Positions 11,397 through 24,549 of a DNA stretch of 64,000 bases are shown here, piece after piece. A program made the position numbers and the translations under genes. Position 1 is the first letter of the stretch, and each line of letters starts with the position of its first letter. Where the stretch lies: positions 26,333 to 90,332 of the forward strand of contig JAURVB010012406.1 of NCBI GenBank assembly GCA_033002965.1, in the 5' to 3' direction. Under the pieces are notes generated by a model. That model was not told the DNA's origin and made no database searches. It saw nothing but the letters and a program-made list of their open reading frames with translations. This DNA is from Piper betle (taxonomy: Eukaryota > Streptophyta > Magnoliopsida > Piperales > Piperaceae).

Positions 11397-13340
11397 CTAT
11401 GTTGGCATTTCTCTAACCTTCTCAAATTCTAAAAGAAATGTTGATGTTAATTTGATCTGCACCATTTCCAAATACTGTCCATTAGAAGGAACTAATATGT
11501 CGAAATCACTTAATGTCCATTCTGCTACTTCGCCCTCTTTGCTGATGTATATTTCCGTTCCAACATCAATGGGAGACCATCTTCTTTTGGCTGGCACTAT
11601 CCCAGGATCCTACACAATACCATACATATACATACATTTACATAATAGTATCACAAATCGAATAATATTCAAATAACTAATATTAGTTCATATTTATAAC
11701 TTATAGTTCTTATAACTAATATTAGTTTCATATTTTGATTAAGCTTATATCATAAGTAGTAGTACGTATGAACTATGGAGTTTTATGTTTTTTTAGGAAA
11801 TCAAGAGCTTTTTAGAGAAAATAAAAATATAATTCAACATATATAAAGATATTAAGATATACACATATACGAACTTATATGAAGGTGTACCTGGTAAAAG
11901 TAGAGAGAATCAGATAGCCTGCCAGCGTCAAGCTCCCAGGTCCGGCCAGCACCAATCCACCCTTCCCCTTGCTTGGTAGGGTAACCATATTCCCCACACC
12001 GGATGCGGCAAAACCTGCAATATCTCCTGGGATTGGGGGTTTCTGTATGGGTAGCAAATGTTGTAGGGTACCTCCAGATGCTTGCCATTCCCAGGTGAGC
12101 AGTAGATGTGGTAGGCAGAGTAAGGTAGTTGGCCGTATCATTGCGGTGGACGCGAGACCCATTGGGGAAGGTGTGGTAAGGTGGGCAGACGTTGAGATTG
12201 TCCGGCTTGCACCGTGCGTCTGTTGATGGGTTTATGATCATCTCGCTGTACCTCTTCACGTCTGTCAGAACGTCCCCGTCGCATGGCCGGCCGTCGTTCT
12301 TCCAGCAACTCGCCATGTCCATGAGGTAGAACTGGTTCCTTGGACCTCCTCCTTGCTTAACATGCAGGGTGAACTTCAGCTTGAAGTTGGGTGACTCCGG
12401 ACTCTGTAGCATTTCACTATATATAACATAATATGCATAATATAATAGTCTAAGCGTCTGGTTAATCTTTCTTTCATATCTAAATGAGGTAGATTTATAT
12501 GCAGTCGGAACTCGGAGCCTTTTTCATGATTTATCGAGATAACATCGTGAACGGTATTTTAACCATGCATAGATTTATAGCATGCGTTTTAATTCGATCA
12601 TGAAGATAAAAAACAACAAAATTAGCTTACAAATATATATACCATAGAGAAAAACAAACATAGACAACAGTGATACATGATCTATTAGAGTATAATGATT
12701 AAGTTTGAGAGAAGGCTTACGATTTTTGACATCCCTCGGGTGGGATAGTGGTAGCCGCCGGAGAGGCCTCTGGTAGTATCTGATCTGTGGTAGAGCAGCA
12801 ACCATGGGTACTTCCCTGAAGTTCTCAACACATGGTGAAAAACCCACCCACCCTCTCCCAGCTTTTTATGCCATGTTACAGAGTAGTAAGACACATTCTA
12901 GGTCATCAAATCTTGGCTCAAATATGCGTCCAAGTCGTAGGTACCATAAAATATCCCACCAAGGTCTTCCGAACTTGTGCCGTTCAAGCTAGTGTAGTTG
13001 TGGAACAATAGAGGCATGTTCATGCAACCTCGGCCGAAGCATGGGAACCCGGTGGTTGGGCCGAAGAGGCCGGCCCTCTTGCCGTTCTCCGGACACATTC
13101 CGGCGAAGGAGTCCATGTTGCCGCTCTTGAGCATGACCATCCAGAACTGCCATGGATTGGGGTTGTCTTTGACCTGGCATTTGTTTCCGAGGTAGAGCTC
13201 TTTTGCTGCGGCGTAGAGGTTGACGTTATGGCGTGCGTCTGGGAGGAGTCCGACGCTGAGCTTGTTGTCATTCTCGGTAACTTGGTGAACCAGAACGTTG
13301 GTCAGTGATATGCATGAGTTGCCGGTGCAGTTTATGGCAC
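11397..13340 (-). pseudogene. Conserved plant protein (DUF7705-like), C-terminal exons, disrupted
   Basis: Reading leftward, exons are 13340-12721, 12403-11891 and 11609-11397, with good AG/GT borders and the stop TAG at 11397-11399. Landmarks: LYLGNKCQVKDNPNPWQFWM, GLFGPTTGFPCFGRGCMN, GWVFHHVLRTSGKYPWLLLY, FKLKFTLHVKQGGGPRNQFY, SCWKNDGRPCDGDV, EYGYPTKQGEGWIG and VAEWTLSDFDILVP. They match from memory a cysteine-rich plant family of unknown function; the DUF7705 label is my best recollection. Damage: an in-frame TAG at 12898-12900, one base missing near 12123 and two missing in the C run near 11991, which together restore frame. The N-terminal exon(s) are not found; repeat DNA and two solo LTRs lie upstream. 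It could be a pseudogene, or a gene with TE-swollen introns plus consensus errors. Confidence 0.75.
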
Positions 13341-13401
13341 CTTAAAAAGGTTCACATTAAGCATGGCAATAGATAACCATTGGTTGGATATATCATCCAT
13401 T

Positions 13402-13446
13402 GGTGGTAAGCGCTTGCTCCCATCTCCTTTGCAAGCGCTTACCACC
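13402..13446. repeat. Perfect 16-bp stem hairpin
   Basis: GGTGGTAAGCGCTTGC at 13402-13417 is followed after 13 nt by its exact reverse complement at 13431-13446. It lies just upstream (minus sense) of the first recognisable exon of the DUF7705-like gene. Confidence 0.9.
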
Positions 13447-13489
13447 GCGTCCTGGGCCCGTATTTGCTTCATTGTGCACCTGTACTTCG

Positions 13490-14329
13490 TTGCAGCGGAT
13501 GACAATTAAAGGTATCTATCGAATGGGTTTGGTCGGGTACCACCTAAACCAGATACACCTTTTAAGTTAAACCTATAAATCAAACCCGTCTATGTTCTAT
13601 TTAACTTTTAACTTTTTACCTCCAAGCATATTTATAGTTTTAAATATCGTATTACCTGGATGTACTTGGTATACCAAGTGCCAACTTTAAATTTAGCATG
13701 GTTTAAACTTTGGTACCATTTTAATTGTTACTCGATTTTTAAGTATAAAATTTTAACAAAATCAAATTTTTTGTTGGAATTTCTGATATTTTAGTTGGCA
13801 TTTAATAAAATATTAATGAAAAAAATATATTTTTGACATTTAATGAAATATTTTTATTTTTTATTTACAATTTTAAAATATGGTATAACCTAATTCGGCC
13901 CAATTAAATCAAATATATATCATACCACCTAAAATCCAATATCGTCACCGATATAGTTTATAGTTATGAACCCGACCATTAATTACCACCAGACCCAACC
14001 ATTTATGATAAACTATCGTACAGTTACACATTAAAAAAATATTGGAATTATATAAAATAATACACGCTCTAAAAAGTGAAATTAAGTAAAACAAAAATGT
14101 TAAAATTATAAATAAGATGATTGATAATTGTATTAATAAATTACCTTTATAATTAAAATAATAATTTATGAATCGGGTATCAAGTACCCATTACTCTATT
14201 ACCAAACCTTACTTAAATACCTATTATTCTATTACCAAATCGGACCATTTATGATTGGATACCCATAATCTTTTTCGAACCAAATATTATTATTAATTAT
14301 CTAAAACCTATACCCGATTTAACCGTACA
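13490..14329. other. AT-rich repeat relic (possibly non-autonomous DNA transposon)
   Basis: The left side has GGTATCTATCGAATGGGTTT, and the right side has inverted-looking GGATACCCATAATC and CCTATACCCGATTT words, as in hAT-type miniature elements. Solo LTR 2 interrupts its right end; sequence resumes at 17282. No transposase is seen. Confidence 0.3.
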
Positions 14330-16104
14330 TGTAAAACCCACGATTCGAGTCAGGGTTTTATATTCAGAACCGGTCGGTTCGACCGTTATTTTCGAGTCGA
14401 GTCAGTTTCAGAACACGTGTACTGAGCCGACGCCAGTCTCGTGTATGAGCCATGAGGGTCATGTGTACCCAAGTATATGATGATAACGTTATGAACACAG
14501 CAGAAAAGAATGAGTTATCAGAATATATTAGAGTATGCAGTTCATTTTTTTTATGATATATAATAGATCGTAGAATTAGTTTTAGGTCGTTACACGCGTT
14601 AGGACGCGTTACGGGCATTTTGGGTGGGTTGATAGTTCTAGAGCATATCATTATGATTTTTTAGTGTTGTTTGATTTTATGGGATTTTCCCATATTTTTC
14701 TGGAATTTTTTTAAGACTTAAATATTATTTTTGACTCGAGTCGGAGACGTGTCAAGTAATATTTACGACTTTGCCACCGCACACCACCGCGCCCTTCTTT
14801 TCTTCCCCAAACCCTCGCGCCGCGCCGCCCCTGTTCGCTCGCCACCGCCGCCACTGCCGACGCCGCCCGGCCGCCGATAGTCGCCGCCCAGCCCCGCGAC
14901 GATGTTGCTGTGCCGCCCCGACCAGGTCCGGCCCCCATCGGACCGCCGCGACGCAAGGAAGCCACGCCGCGACGCCGCGCCCGCGTTGCACTTCCGTCGC
15001 CGATTCGGCCGCCGGCGACCAGCGCCACCGCGATCGGTCGGTCGCCTCAGCACCCTCAGCCTTCCAGCGACCTTCCCCGACTGGAACGGAGGCCATCGCC
15101 GCCGTGGCTGGCCGGATCTAGCGACCCATCGCCGCCGGCTCTGTTTTGCCATTTTCCGGCGAGCCGCCGCCTCCATTGGCCACGCTGAGGTCATAGATGA
15201 GTCGGGCTCGCCGAGCCGGTTCCGAGGGTACCCAACACGACCACTTTCCGGCCAATAAACGCCGCCGGCGATTGTCGCCGGAAAACTACCGGAAGCCGCC
15301 GGAAAACCGCCAATAGCTGCCGGAAAACCGTTGAAAAACCGGAATTTCTGGAATTCACTCGAATTCACCGGATCTTCCGCGTGGCTAACCCAGTCGAGCC
15401 CATTCGAGTTTCGGACGCCGATGAGCGCCGAATTTGAGCTCCGAGACACGCGACGGAACCCTAGCCGTCGCCGATTGCCGACTACGTGAGGTATAATTAC
15501 CTCCGATTGATTTATTTAAAATTGATTATTGTTAGCACAACATGCTAGGACTAATTATTGATGTGATTAATGCTTAATTACGAATGAAGTGATAAGAGAC
15601 ATGATTTGATGAATAGTGCTTGAATGTGAGTGATCTAATGAGGTAGATCGAGTTGAGCATGCTAATCGAGTAATGTAACTTAGGAAAAATACAATAAAAT
15701 TGGTAGGAATAGGATGGGTAGAATTATTTTCATATTTATGATTATTGATTGTGATTGATGTTTATTGAGTTTGATGCATCATTTAGTTAGCGGGCGTTAG
15801 TATTTAGTTTTGATGTGTAGGTACGGAGTAGGAGCTCGCCGCCTAGGCGCGATGACACGCTTGGAGCTTCTACCAGGTCCGTTTAGGACTCGTCTATTTT
15901 ACTCTTTTCTATTGTATGTTTGTTTTAATGCCTACAGGACGAGTTAAGTGGCGCTTTATCGGATCCCACTTAACTCGGGCCATTTAACCGAATAGTTTTC
16001 CGGATTAATAACCCCTCGAGGATGAGATCCCTCGAGGATGATTTCGAAAACAAGATCCACCACAAGTTGCCTTCGGGCCTATTATATAAATCCCTACCCA
16101 GCCC

Positions 16105-16143
<39 letters not shown>

Positions 16144-17276
16144 GTAGTTTTTGCATTTTTAGTGAGACGAGAGATGGAGAAATCGATTGCACGTACCATG
16201 CAGAGGATGCCGTGACAGTCAAAGCGGGCTCTGGATTAGTGCCAGCGGACTGTTCCATTCCCGAGGGATCTTGACAACTCCGCGTTTGAGTTCCTCACAC
16301 CCGGAGAACGTGGAGGTTTACGGGTACTGTTTAGTACAGCGCATGTCCGGACTTGTGGTTCAAAGGGTACTAAAGGCGACTGCCTGAGAGTACTCGGCCT
16401 TCGTGCTCAAGGCCAGGAGAAATATGGAGGTAAGGAGAGGGCTTAGGATAAAGTTTCATGAGAAGTACTGAAAAAGAAGTGCCGAGAGCGGCACAGTACC
16501 AGCAGCAGATCAGTAAGTTCGGGATGCTACCGGGTCTGCAGCCTAGTGGCTCCTCAGTAGTGCCCTTCAGAGTGTTCACGTGGAGTATATGATGTTTTCC
16601 TTTATATGAGAGTTTGCTCTCATAACCAGCTTGTTATAGTTATTTTATTTTCCGGACTAGTAACACTTGTTACTGACGTGTTTTTATACTATATGTAGGT
16701 AATAATCACGAGTTGGAGGAGCCAGCTTGGACGGAGGAGTAACGAGGTCTTCTGCACACACACATTGGGTGATTGAATGTTTAATATTTTGTTTATGATG
16801 TTATTTTATAAACATGCTATGATTAAATATTTGAGGCATGACAATGACATGAAATGAAATGATCAGAGTAGCGCAGCAGAAGTGTGATGGGTTAGGACCC
16901 AAAGTTCAGAGAATGATGAATATAGTAGATTAGAAGTCTGTGTGAATGCTATTGTCGCTATGCGTATATATGTTTGAATATATGATTTAAACAGGGTGGC
17001 TCCTAATTGCATTTTTAGGGGAAATTCTATCCCTTTCGTTTTAGAATTTTTACTTATTTTGATTGTAATTGTGTTGGTGTAAAAATTGGTTGCATGTTAT
17101 CCATGTAGTATCATGTTAGGGTTTTATGTATTCATACATACATATAGCAAGTCGGATCTTCATCTTAAGACGCCAGGATTGGATCCGCACGAGTTAGGTT
17201 CGGGTTAGCCGACCTAACCGGGGCCTGTAACATGCCGGCTTGGTTCACGAGTGTGAACCGGATTTGGGGTGTTACA
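14330..17276 (+). mobile_element. Solo LTR 2 of the long-LTR family
   Basis: It runs from TGTAAAACCC to GTTACA, with the perfect TSD GTACA at 14325-14329 and 17277-17281. It carries the GC-rich block (14770-15480), the 12-bp-stem hairpin (15940-15977), a TATA region near 16084, a TA microsatellite (about 16106-16142) and the GAGAG...CTCTC hairpin (16605-16624). It is a subfamily distinct from LTRs 1 and 3. Confidence 0.93.
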
Positions 17277-17299
17277 GTACAACCACCGGTAATTATAAT

Positions 17300-20117
17300 T
17301 GTAAAACCCGTGACTCGAGTCAGGGTTTTGCGTTAGCGAACTAGTCGGTTCGACCGTTGGTTCGAGTTGAGTCAGTTTTATGAACCGCGTGCTGAGCCGA
17401 GGCCAGCCGTGAGTTATGAGCGATGAGAGTCAGGTGTACCTGAATATATGATGATAACGTCGAGAAGATGGTGAGAAATGAGTTATCAGTATATATGAAA
17501 GTATGCAGTATTTTTTTCTTTTTAATGTTTGATCGAAGAAATAGTTTTAGGCCGAATAACACATTAGGACGCGTTGGATTATATTCGGGTGGGTTATTAG
17601 TTATAGAGCATGCCATTTGGATGTTGTTGTGTTTGTTTTATTTTATGGAATTTTTCCATATTTTTTAAAGATTTTTTTAGAATTTATTACGAAATAGTTA
17701 TTATTTTGACTCGAGTAGGAATCGTGTCAATACTTAATTACGAAACTGCCATTGAGGGTAATTTTCTCCCTCCCGACACTTACCCCCTCCCAAACCCTCG
17801 TGCTCGTCGCTGCCGTCGCCGACGCCGTGCTGCCGCCGATCGACGCCGCCCCGCCTTGCCGTGCCGCCACGACCAACCCCGGCCAGCGATAGCCTGCCAG
17901 CCGCCGCGACTCCGTGAAGTCGCCTCGGCCGTCGCCACTCCGAGCCTGATTCCGCCGCCGTTCGGGCCGCGCCGTCGCCGCTGTGACCCCGACGACCACT
18001 CCCTCGCCGTCGCCGACATTTCCCCCACCATCCCTAGCGCCGTCGAGGCCGGCCGCAGCCCCGATCGGAGCACACCGCCGCCCCCCATTTTCAACGCCGC
18101 CGCCGATGGCCATCGCCTCCCCGGTTGCTTTGTTTGACACCGCCATTGGACCCAGCTCCTTGAGCTGGTGCCGATAGACCCCCTGATTGCCCGGTCCCGA
18201 ATCATTCTGAGAAAACTGCCGGAATTCGCCAGAAAATCGCCGACACTCGCCGGAAACCGCCGAAGAAATTGGATTCATGGGAAATTCGCCGGATCATCCG
18301 CCGAACGTACATGGTCCAATCTGATCGGACTTCGGACGCCGCTAGGTGCCGAATTCGAGTTTCGAGCCACGAAACGAAAACCCTAGCCGTCGCCGATTTT
18401 TGACAATGCGAGGTATAATTTATTTTAATTTAATTATTTAAAAATATTGATTATTAGAATTGCATGCTGGGATTGGTGAATTGTATGTTATAATAATATA
18501 TATAAATGTAGATTTGATTAAGGATAAAATATGAAATTTGTTTGATTGAGCGGTATTAAAAATGGAGGCTAAGAAATTAAGTAGGGTAACTAGGTGATGA
18601 TCATGATCTAATGCAAACTAGCCTAAGTAGACTTGTTAGAATTGATATAGGTTAATGTGTGTTGATTGATGAGTGATTGTGTTGATTGGGTGTGCATGCT
18701 ATAGGATGTGTGATTCATCATGCGGGCGTTAGTTTTTAGCTTGATTGTGTAGGTACAGTGTAGGAGCTCGCCGCTTCGGCGCGTAGACCCGTTTGGAGCT
18801 TCTACCAGGTCCGTTTAGGACTCGTCTTTATTTTTTTCGCTACTCTATTGTGTATTTAATTTATCATGTGCAAGACGAGTTAAGTGGCGTTTTATTGGAT
18901 CCCACTTAACTCGGGCCATTTAGCCAACAGTTTTTCGGATTAATAACCCTCGAGGATGAGATCCCTCGAGTTTGTTTTCGAACTTCAGATCCAGCTCACG
19001 ATGCCTTCGGGCCTATTGTATAAATCCCAACCTAGACCTATATATATGTATAGTTTTCGCGTTTTTAGTGAGAGATTGAATGAGGAAAATCCGACTACCG
19101 TGCTACGCGAGCGGGCACGTGTGGGTCAATAGTGGGCTTTGGAATGGTGTGCGGGCCGTTTCATTCCCGAGGGATCCTAACAACTCCACCTTTGAGTTCC
19201 TCAAACCCGGAGAAGTGTGGAGGTTCACGGGTACTGCATTGCAGTGCATGTCTAGACTTGTGGTTTCAAAGGGTACTGAAGGCGACTGCCTGAGAGTACT
19301 CGGCCTTTGTGCTTAAGGCCAGGAGTAATATGGAAGGTGCAGAGGGCGGAAAGGAACGAGATTTGATGCAAGAAGCGATAGAGAAATGGCCGAGGCATGA
19401 AAATGTGAAAGATAGGGGGACGCTGTTGACCCGAGGGCGACGGCTCCCATATGTGCCCTGATGAGAGTTCTTGAGGAAGTATATGGTTTTGATTCAACAG
19501 GAGAGTTTGCTCTCCTGTGCCAGATTGATATTAGTTATTTTCCGGGCCGGTAACACTTGTTACTGACGGTTTTTCTATGTATATCTAAGTGAGGAATGCG
19601 AGCGATGAAAGCTATCAGGACTGTGGAGGAGCAGCACGGAACCGCGCACACATGTACTTGCCACGTGTAACGTATAATGATGGTGTGTTATTGTTATGTA
19701 AATGATAATTTTGATGTGTTTGCTTGAGTGAATTCCTTGTTATGAAACGAACTGATAAATATGAATGAGTAGGGAGCCTTGGAGTTCAGACTCGGCTCAG
19801 GTAAAAACGAATGAGATAATGATTGAATGTCATGGTAGATTATTATGTGTTACCGTATTTTCATAAAATAGTATATATTTTCTTTTGGTTTTTCATTTAT
19901 TATTTTGTCTTGTCTTTGCTTGCACGTCATGGCATGCATGTAGGACTCCGTTAGAATCCAATTGTTCCCATCCATGCATTTCATATTTGCATCTTCATCT
20001 TGAGACACCGAGGGCAGATCCGGGTCGGCTTAACCGAACCCAGTAGATTAGCGAACGGTTCGGTCACCGGTGACATTTCCGGGTCGGTTCACGGGTGAGT
20101 CGAAACGGGATGTTACA
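17300..20117 (+). mobile_element. Solo LTR 3 of the long-LTR family
   Basis: It runs from TGTAAAACCC to GTTACA, with the perfect TSD ATAAT at 17295-17299 and 20118-20122. Only 23 bases separate it from solo LTR 2, and the two TSDs differ, so these were independent insertions. The first 30 bases hold a near-perfect palindrome centred on CTCGAG. Hairpins lie at 18876-18913 and 19498-19517. It is very similar to solo LTR 1. Confidence 0.93.
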
Positions 20118-21320
20118 ATAATTGATACAAAAAAGTGGTAAGAAATGAGCTGGCTGGTAATTTTTGTAACTCTTAAATCAATTGTGCACATATCCCGTCG
20201 TTGTTTGTCATGATTTTTAGATTTAGGCAAAAGAAAATGCGTTGACGGAGATGGCCCATTTAATTTATCCATCTCCGCAGCGATATAAAAAGAAAAAAAT
20301 TCATATCCAGGTGGCCTTTGTTTTCATTGGAAGAACAAAAAAAGTATATATAAATACTAAAATAAAGAACTTTTCAATTACAAATTATGACTACGTATGA
20401 GCTGAAAAAGGGAGTTGTGTTGTCTAGTCTTGATTAGTTTACTATATGCTAACCATTGAAGTACATCCAATTACAATTACTATTTTATTTTTTAGTTCAT
20501 AGGCCTATAAATATTTATGCATTTATAAATTTCTATTTATTTAGTAATATTTATTATTATGTAAACCTTAGAGTATGATATATATGATAGTAAATATTTA
20601 AATCTGTTCAAATTAAAATATTTTACTTATTAATTCCCACTTAATCAAGAATTGGAGTTATTTTTAACTTAAAATTGAAATTACTTTTAACATTCTTAGA
20701 GAACCCATTTACTCTAAAAGTGAGTATCTTTTTATAAAATTGATAAAATTTTGCGCTATTTGTATTCAAAATAATAATTAAACTATATTTTGTAGAATTT
20801 AATTTTATGTGCTATCATTATATATCATTAATAAAATTTAAATATTTTCTCGCAGAGTTTTTGACTAGTATTTTTAAAATATTACCCACGGGGGATAGGA
20901 TCAGCTCGGTTGGATGCATCTGCCCTGTATATTTTCCAATATAAAATATATACATCCTATATAGTTTAAGCTCGTATATGTTAATTGAACCAAATTTTCA
21001 TGTGTCGTCCGCCCACATATTAATTATTACAAAAAACAGAAAAAAAGAGGTAGCCTATGGAGAGTTGGGGAGAAATAGGAGACTTAATTTCCTCTTTGTA
21101 GTGGATTACGAAATTGTATCTCTGAGTCGGAGTTGAATGTGAAATATGGCTACCCTTACCCTCCTCCATATATACCCCTCCATACCTCCGTAAAAACTCC
21201 ACACGAGAGGATGCGAGGAGTTGGTCCAAGCACAAACATGGGAGCAAAGGGGGTTTGCCAAAGTGCTGACCGGAGGAGGAGGGGCCGAAGGAGTGAAGCC
21301 TCCTTATTGAAGGCATGTCC
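20118..21320. other. AT-rich spacer
   Basis: No recognisable gene. A minus-strand open frame at 21020-21316 (98 codons) and a TATA-like CCATATATACCCC near 21166 are present without family support. Confidence 0.4.
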
Positions 21321-24069
21321 TGTAATACCTGTGTTTCGAGTTAGAGTTTTATGTTAGCGAACTAATCGGTTCAACCGTCGATTCGAGTCGGTCAGTTTCA
21401 TAAACTGCGTGTTGAGTTGAGGCCAGGGGTCAAGTGTACTTAAGTATATGATGAGAATGTCAAAAAAATGATGAGAAATAAGTTATCAGAGTATATGACA
21501 ATATGCAATATTTTTTATGTATTTAATCGTAGAATTATTTTTAGGCTGAATAACACATTAAGACTTGTTATAGGGTAGTATGGGTGGGTTATTAGTTATA
21601 GAATATGACATTGTGATGTTATGATGTGTATTATATTTTATGAGATTCTTCCTATTTTTTGGATTTCTTTTAGGATTTATTACGAGTTAGTTATTATTTT
21701 TGACTTGAGTCGGAGTCAACCTTTTCGCCAATTGATGCCGTCGAGCCCTGCTGTGTTGTCATCTTGCTACCTTGAGCACCCCCGGCTGCCACCCGTTCTC
21801 CACAATGCTGATTTGCCGTACGATTGCACCATGCTCCACTACATTGATCCACCGCCATCCACACCACTCTGCCGACGCCGTGATGTCGATGCCCCTCCCC
21901 TCGACCTAGAAAACATTTCCCCCATTCCTAGCATTGTCGCCGAGGCTGGCCGAGAGCCAATCAGACGACTAACTGACCCCAGCCGACTAGTCGCCTCTGC
22001 TAGTAGTCATCGCCGTCATTGCCATCATTGCCGTCCTTACCATCACCACCATTGGGTTGAACTCGCCGAGTTGGTGCCGACCAATAGCGCTGATTGCTTC
22101 CCTAGAAAAGTTGTTGGAAAATTGTCGGAAAGCTGCAAGAAATTGCTAGAAAACCGTTGGAAAACCAGATTCGCAGAAATTCGTCGGATCTTTCACTGAA
22201 TTCATCCAATTGAACCCGACCAAACTTTAGATGCTGCCAAGTGCAGAATTTGAGCCTCGAGCTGCACAACAAAACCCTAGTCATTGCCGATTGCTGACAA
22301 CACAAGGTATAATTAGCTCTGACTTAATTTCTTAAAGGTGATAATTATTAATACAACATGCTAGGATTGATGAATTGATGTGTTAACTATTTTATTGTAA
22401 TAAAAATATGAATTTACTTGATTGAATTGTATTAAAATGAATGCTAAGGAATTAATTAGGTAAACTAAGTAAGTATCATAATCTCATACAATGTAGCATA
22501 GAAAATCTTATATGAATTGTGATTGATGTGAGTATGTATTGATGTGTGTGTGTTATAGGATGTGTGAATGCATCATAAGTGGATGTTACCTTTTAGTTTG
22601 ATGTGTAGGTACGGAATAGGAGCCTACGGCCTAGGTGCGTGGACATGATTGAGCTTTTACTAGGTCTATTTATGACTCGCTTTTGGTTTGACTTCTATAC
22701 TCTGTCATGTTTTATTTTAACAGGTAAGCGGACGTGTCGAGTGGTAGATTTATTGTATCCCACTCCACACGAGCCATCTAGTTGTATGAGATTTCCAGAT
22801 TAATAACCCTCAACGATGAGATCCCTTGAGTTTGTTTTCAAAACTCAGATCCAACTCACAATGTCTTCGGCCTATTATATTGAAATCCTTATCTAGGCCT
22901 ATGTACATGTATTTTTTGCATTTTCAGTGAGATGTGAGACGAGGGAAAACCAATGACCACATCTTGAGATAGGGCATGTGTTCGTCAAAGCGGGCTTTAG
23001 AATTAGTGAGCGTTCGTTCCATTCCTGAGGGATCCTAATAACTTCACCTTTGAGTTCTTCACATCTGAAGAAGTGTGGAGGTTTATAGGTATTGCTATGC
23101 AACGCATGTCTAGACTTGAGGTTTCAAAGGGTATTGAAGGTGCATGCATGATAGTACTCGGCCTTTGTACTCAAGGCTAGAAGTGATACAGAGGATGGAG
23201 AGGCCTGAAAGAGAAGATAATGATTTTTTTGCACAGGGGATAGTTTAAAGTGGCCAATGAATGTAGATTAGATAGAAAGGGGACACTATCCCGCGTAGTC
23301 GACGACTCCTAATTATTGCCCTTATGATAGTTCTCTAAGGAAGAGTAATGATGTTTTCATTCAACAGGAGGGTTAGCTCTCCTTTGTTAGTTTGTTATTA
23401 GTTATTTCTAGACCAATAATGCTGGTTACTGATGTCTTTTTAATATATATGTAGGTGAGAATTGTGAGGCATGAGTGCTGTTGGGACTGTGGATGAGCAG
23501 TACTGAAATTCCTCACACATGTACCTGCCGTGTAATTGGTAATAATGATGTGTGCTGAATTAAGTGAATGATGAATTTGAATGCTATTTTGTGAACTTAT
23601 TATAAATATTTTGCATGTGATTGAAATTGCAAATGAAAATGAACAGGGTGAGCTATGGAATTTAGATTCGGCTCAGATGATGAGGAAAATAATGATAATT
23701 AAAATGTAAAGGGACTACTGTGTTTAGATTGTGTTTTTTATGCTTATTAATATAAATATATATTGCTTGTTGTTGACACTCTATTGTACTTTTAGGGGAG
23801 ACTCTGTCCTTTTTACTTTAAAAATAGCTATTTTATTAAAACTTTTCATTTGTTTGGTTTGTTTTATACTTGATTATATATTATAACATGCATGTAGGAC
23901 AAAATTAGAACTCATACATCTCATTCATGCTTTGCATGTGGCATCACCATTTTAAGATGCCAAGGGTAGATCCGGGTTGGTTTAACCGAATTAAGTAGAT
24001 TAGCGAACGATTCGATTGCCAGTAACATTTTTGAGTTGGTTCATGGGTGAACCAAAACGGTGTATTACA
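21321..24069 (+). mobile_element. Solo LTR 4 of the long-LTR family (older copy)
   Basis: It runs from TGTAATACCT to ATTACA, with an imperfect TSD TGTCC/TGTCT (21316-21320, 24070-24074). It lacks most of the CG-rich character of LTRs 1-3, with many C-to-T type changes. It keeps the hairpins in altered form (22733-22771 with 11 of 12 pairs; 23366-23383 with one G-U pair). Confidence 0.88.
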
Positions 24070-24549
24070 TGTCTACACCCATTGGAGGATCACCATTGCC
24101 CCACCTGACCACCATCGATCCTGTCTCACTAGCCGAAGTGTCAGTGTGACCAGAAAGGAGGAAAAATTAACATTGTTGTTGTTTTACGGGTTCAAGATCC
24201 AATTTTTTGGTTACTTTTTCGGCCAATTTTGGCTATCCCAGACATGTTTGAGACTATTGCTGTGATGCTCTCATATCTCTCTCCAAGACCAGGCCTTGCC
24301 CTAACTTCTTGGAAGCCAAACATCATCAGAAAACCACCGAGAAGGACCTGCCAAGAAGAAGACGATCTCAACACCATTGTGCCTCCCTGTCTTCCATGTT
24401 GTCCAGCTCGCCTTAGTGACCTCCAGCCATACCATCATGTTCAACGGATTCTTCTCATCGCTGGATCCAAGCCCTGGTCGAGTTTCGTTGCTGCCAACAC
24501 TTGTCATCGCTGGGAAAGGTCAACAAAATTTGGTGATACTCACCATTGT
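24070..24549. other. Fragment of unidentified repeat, left of TRIM
   Basis: Moderately GC-rich sequence with short open frames on both strands and no recognised domain. It is interrupted by the TRIM element; the sequence right of the TRIM may be its continuation. Confidence 0.3.
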
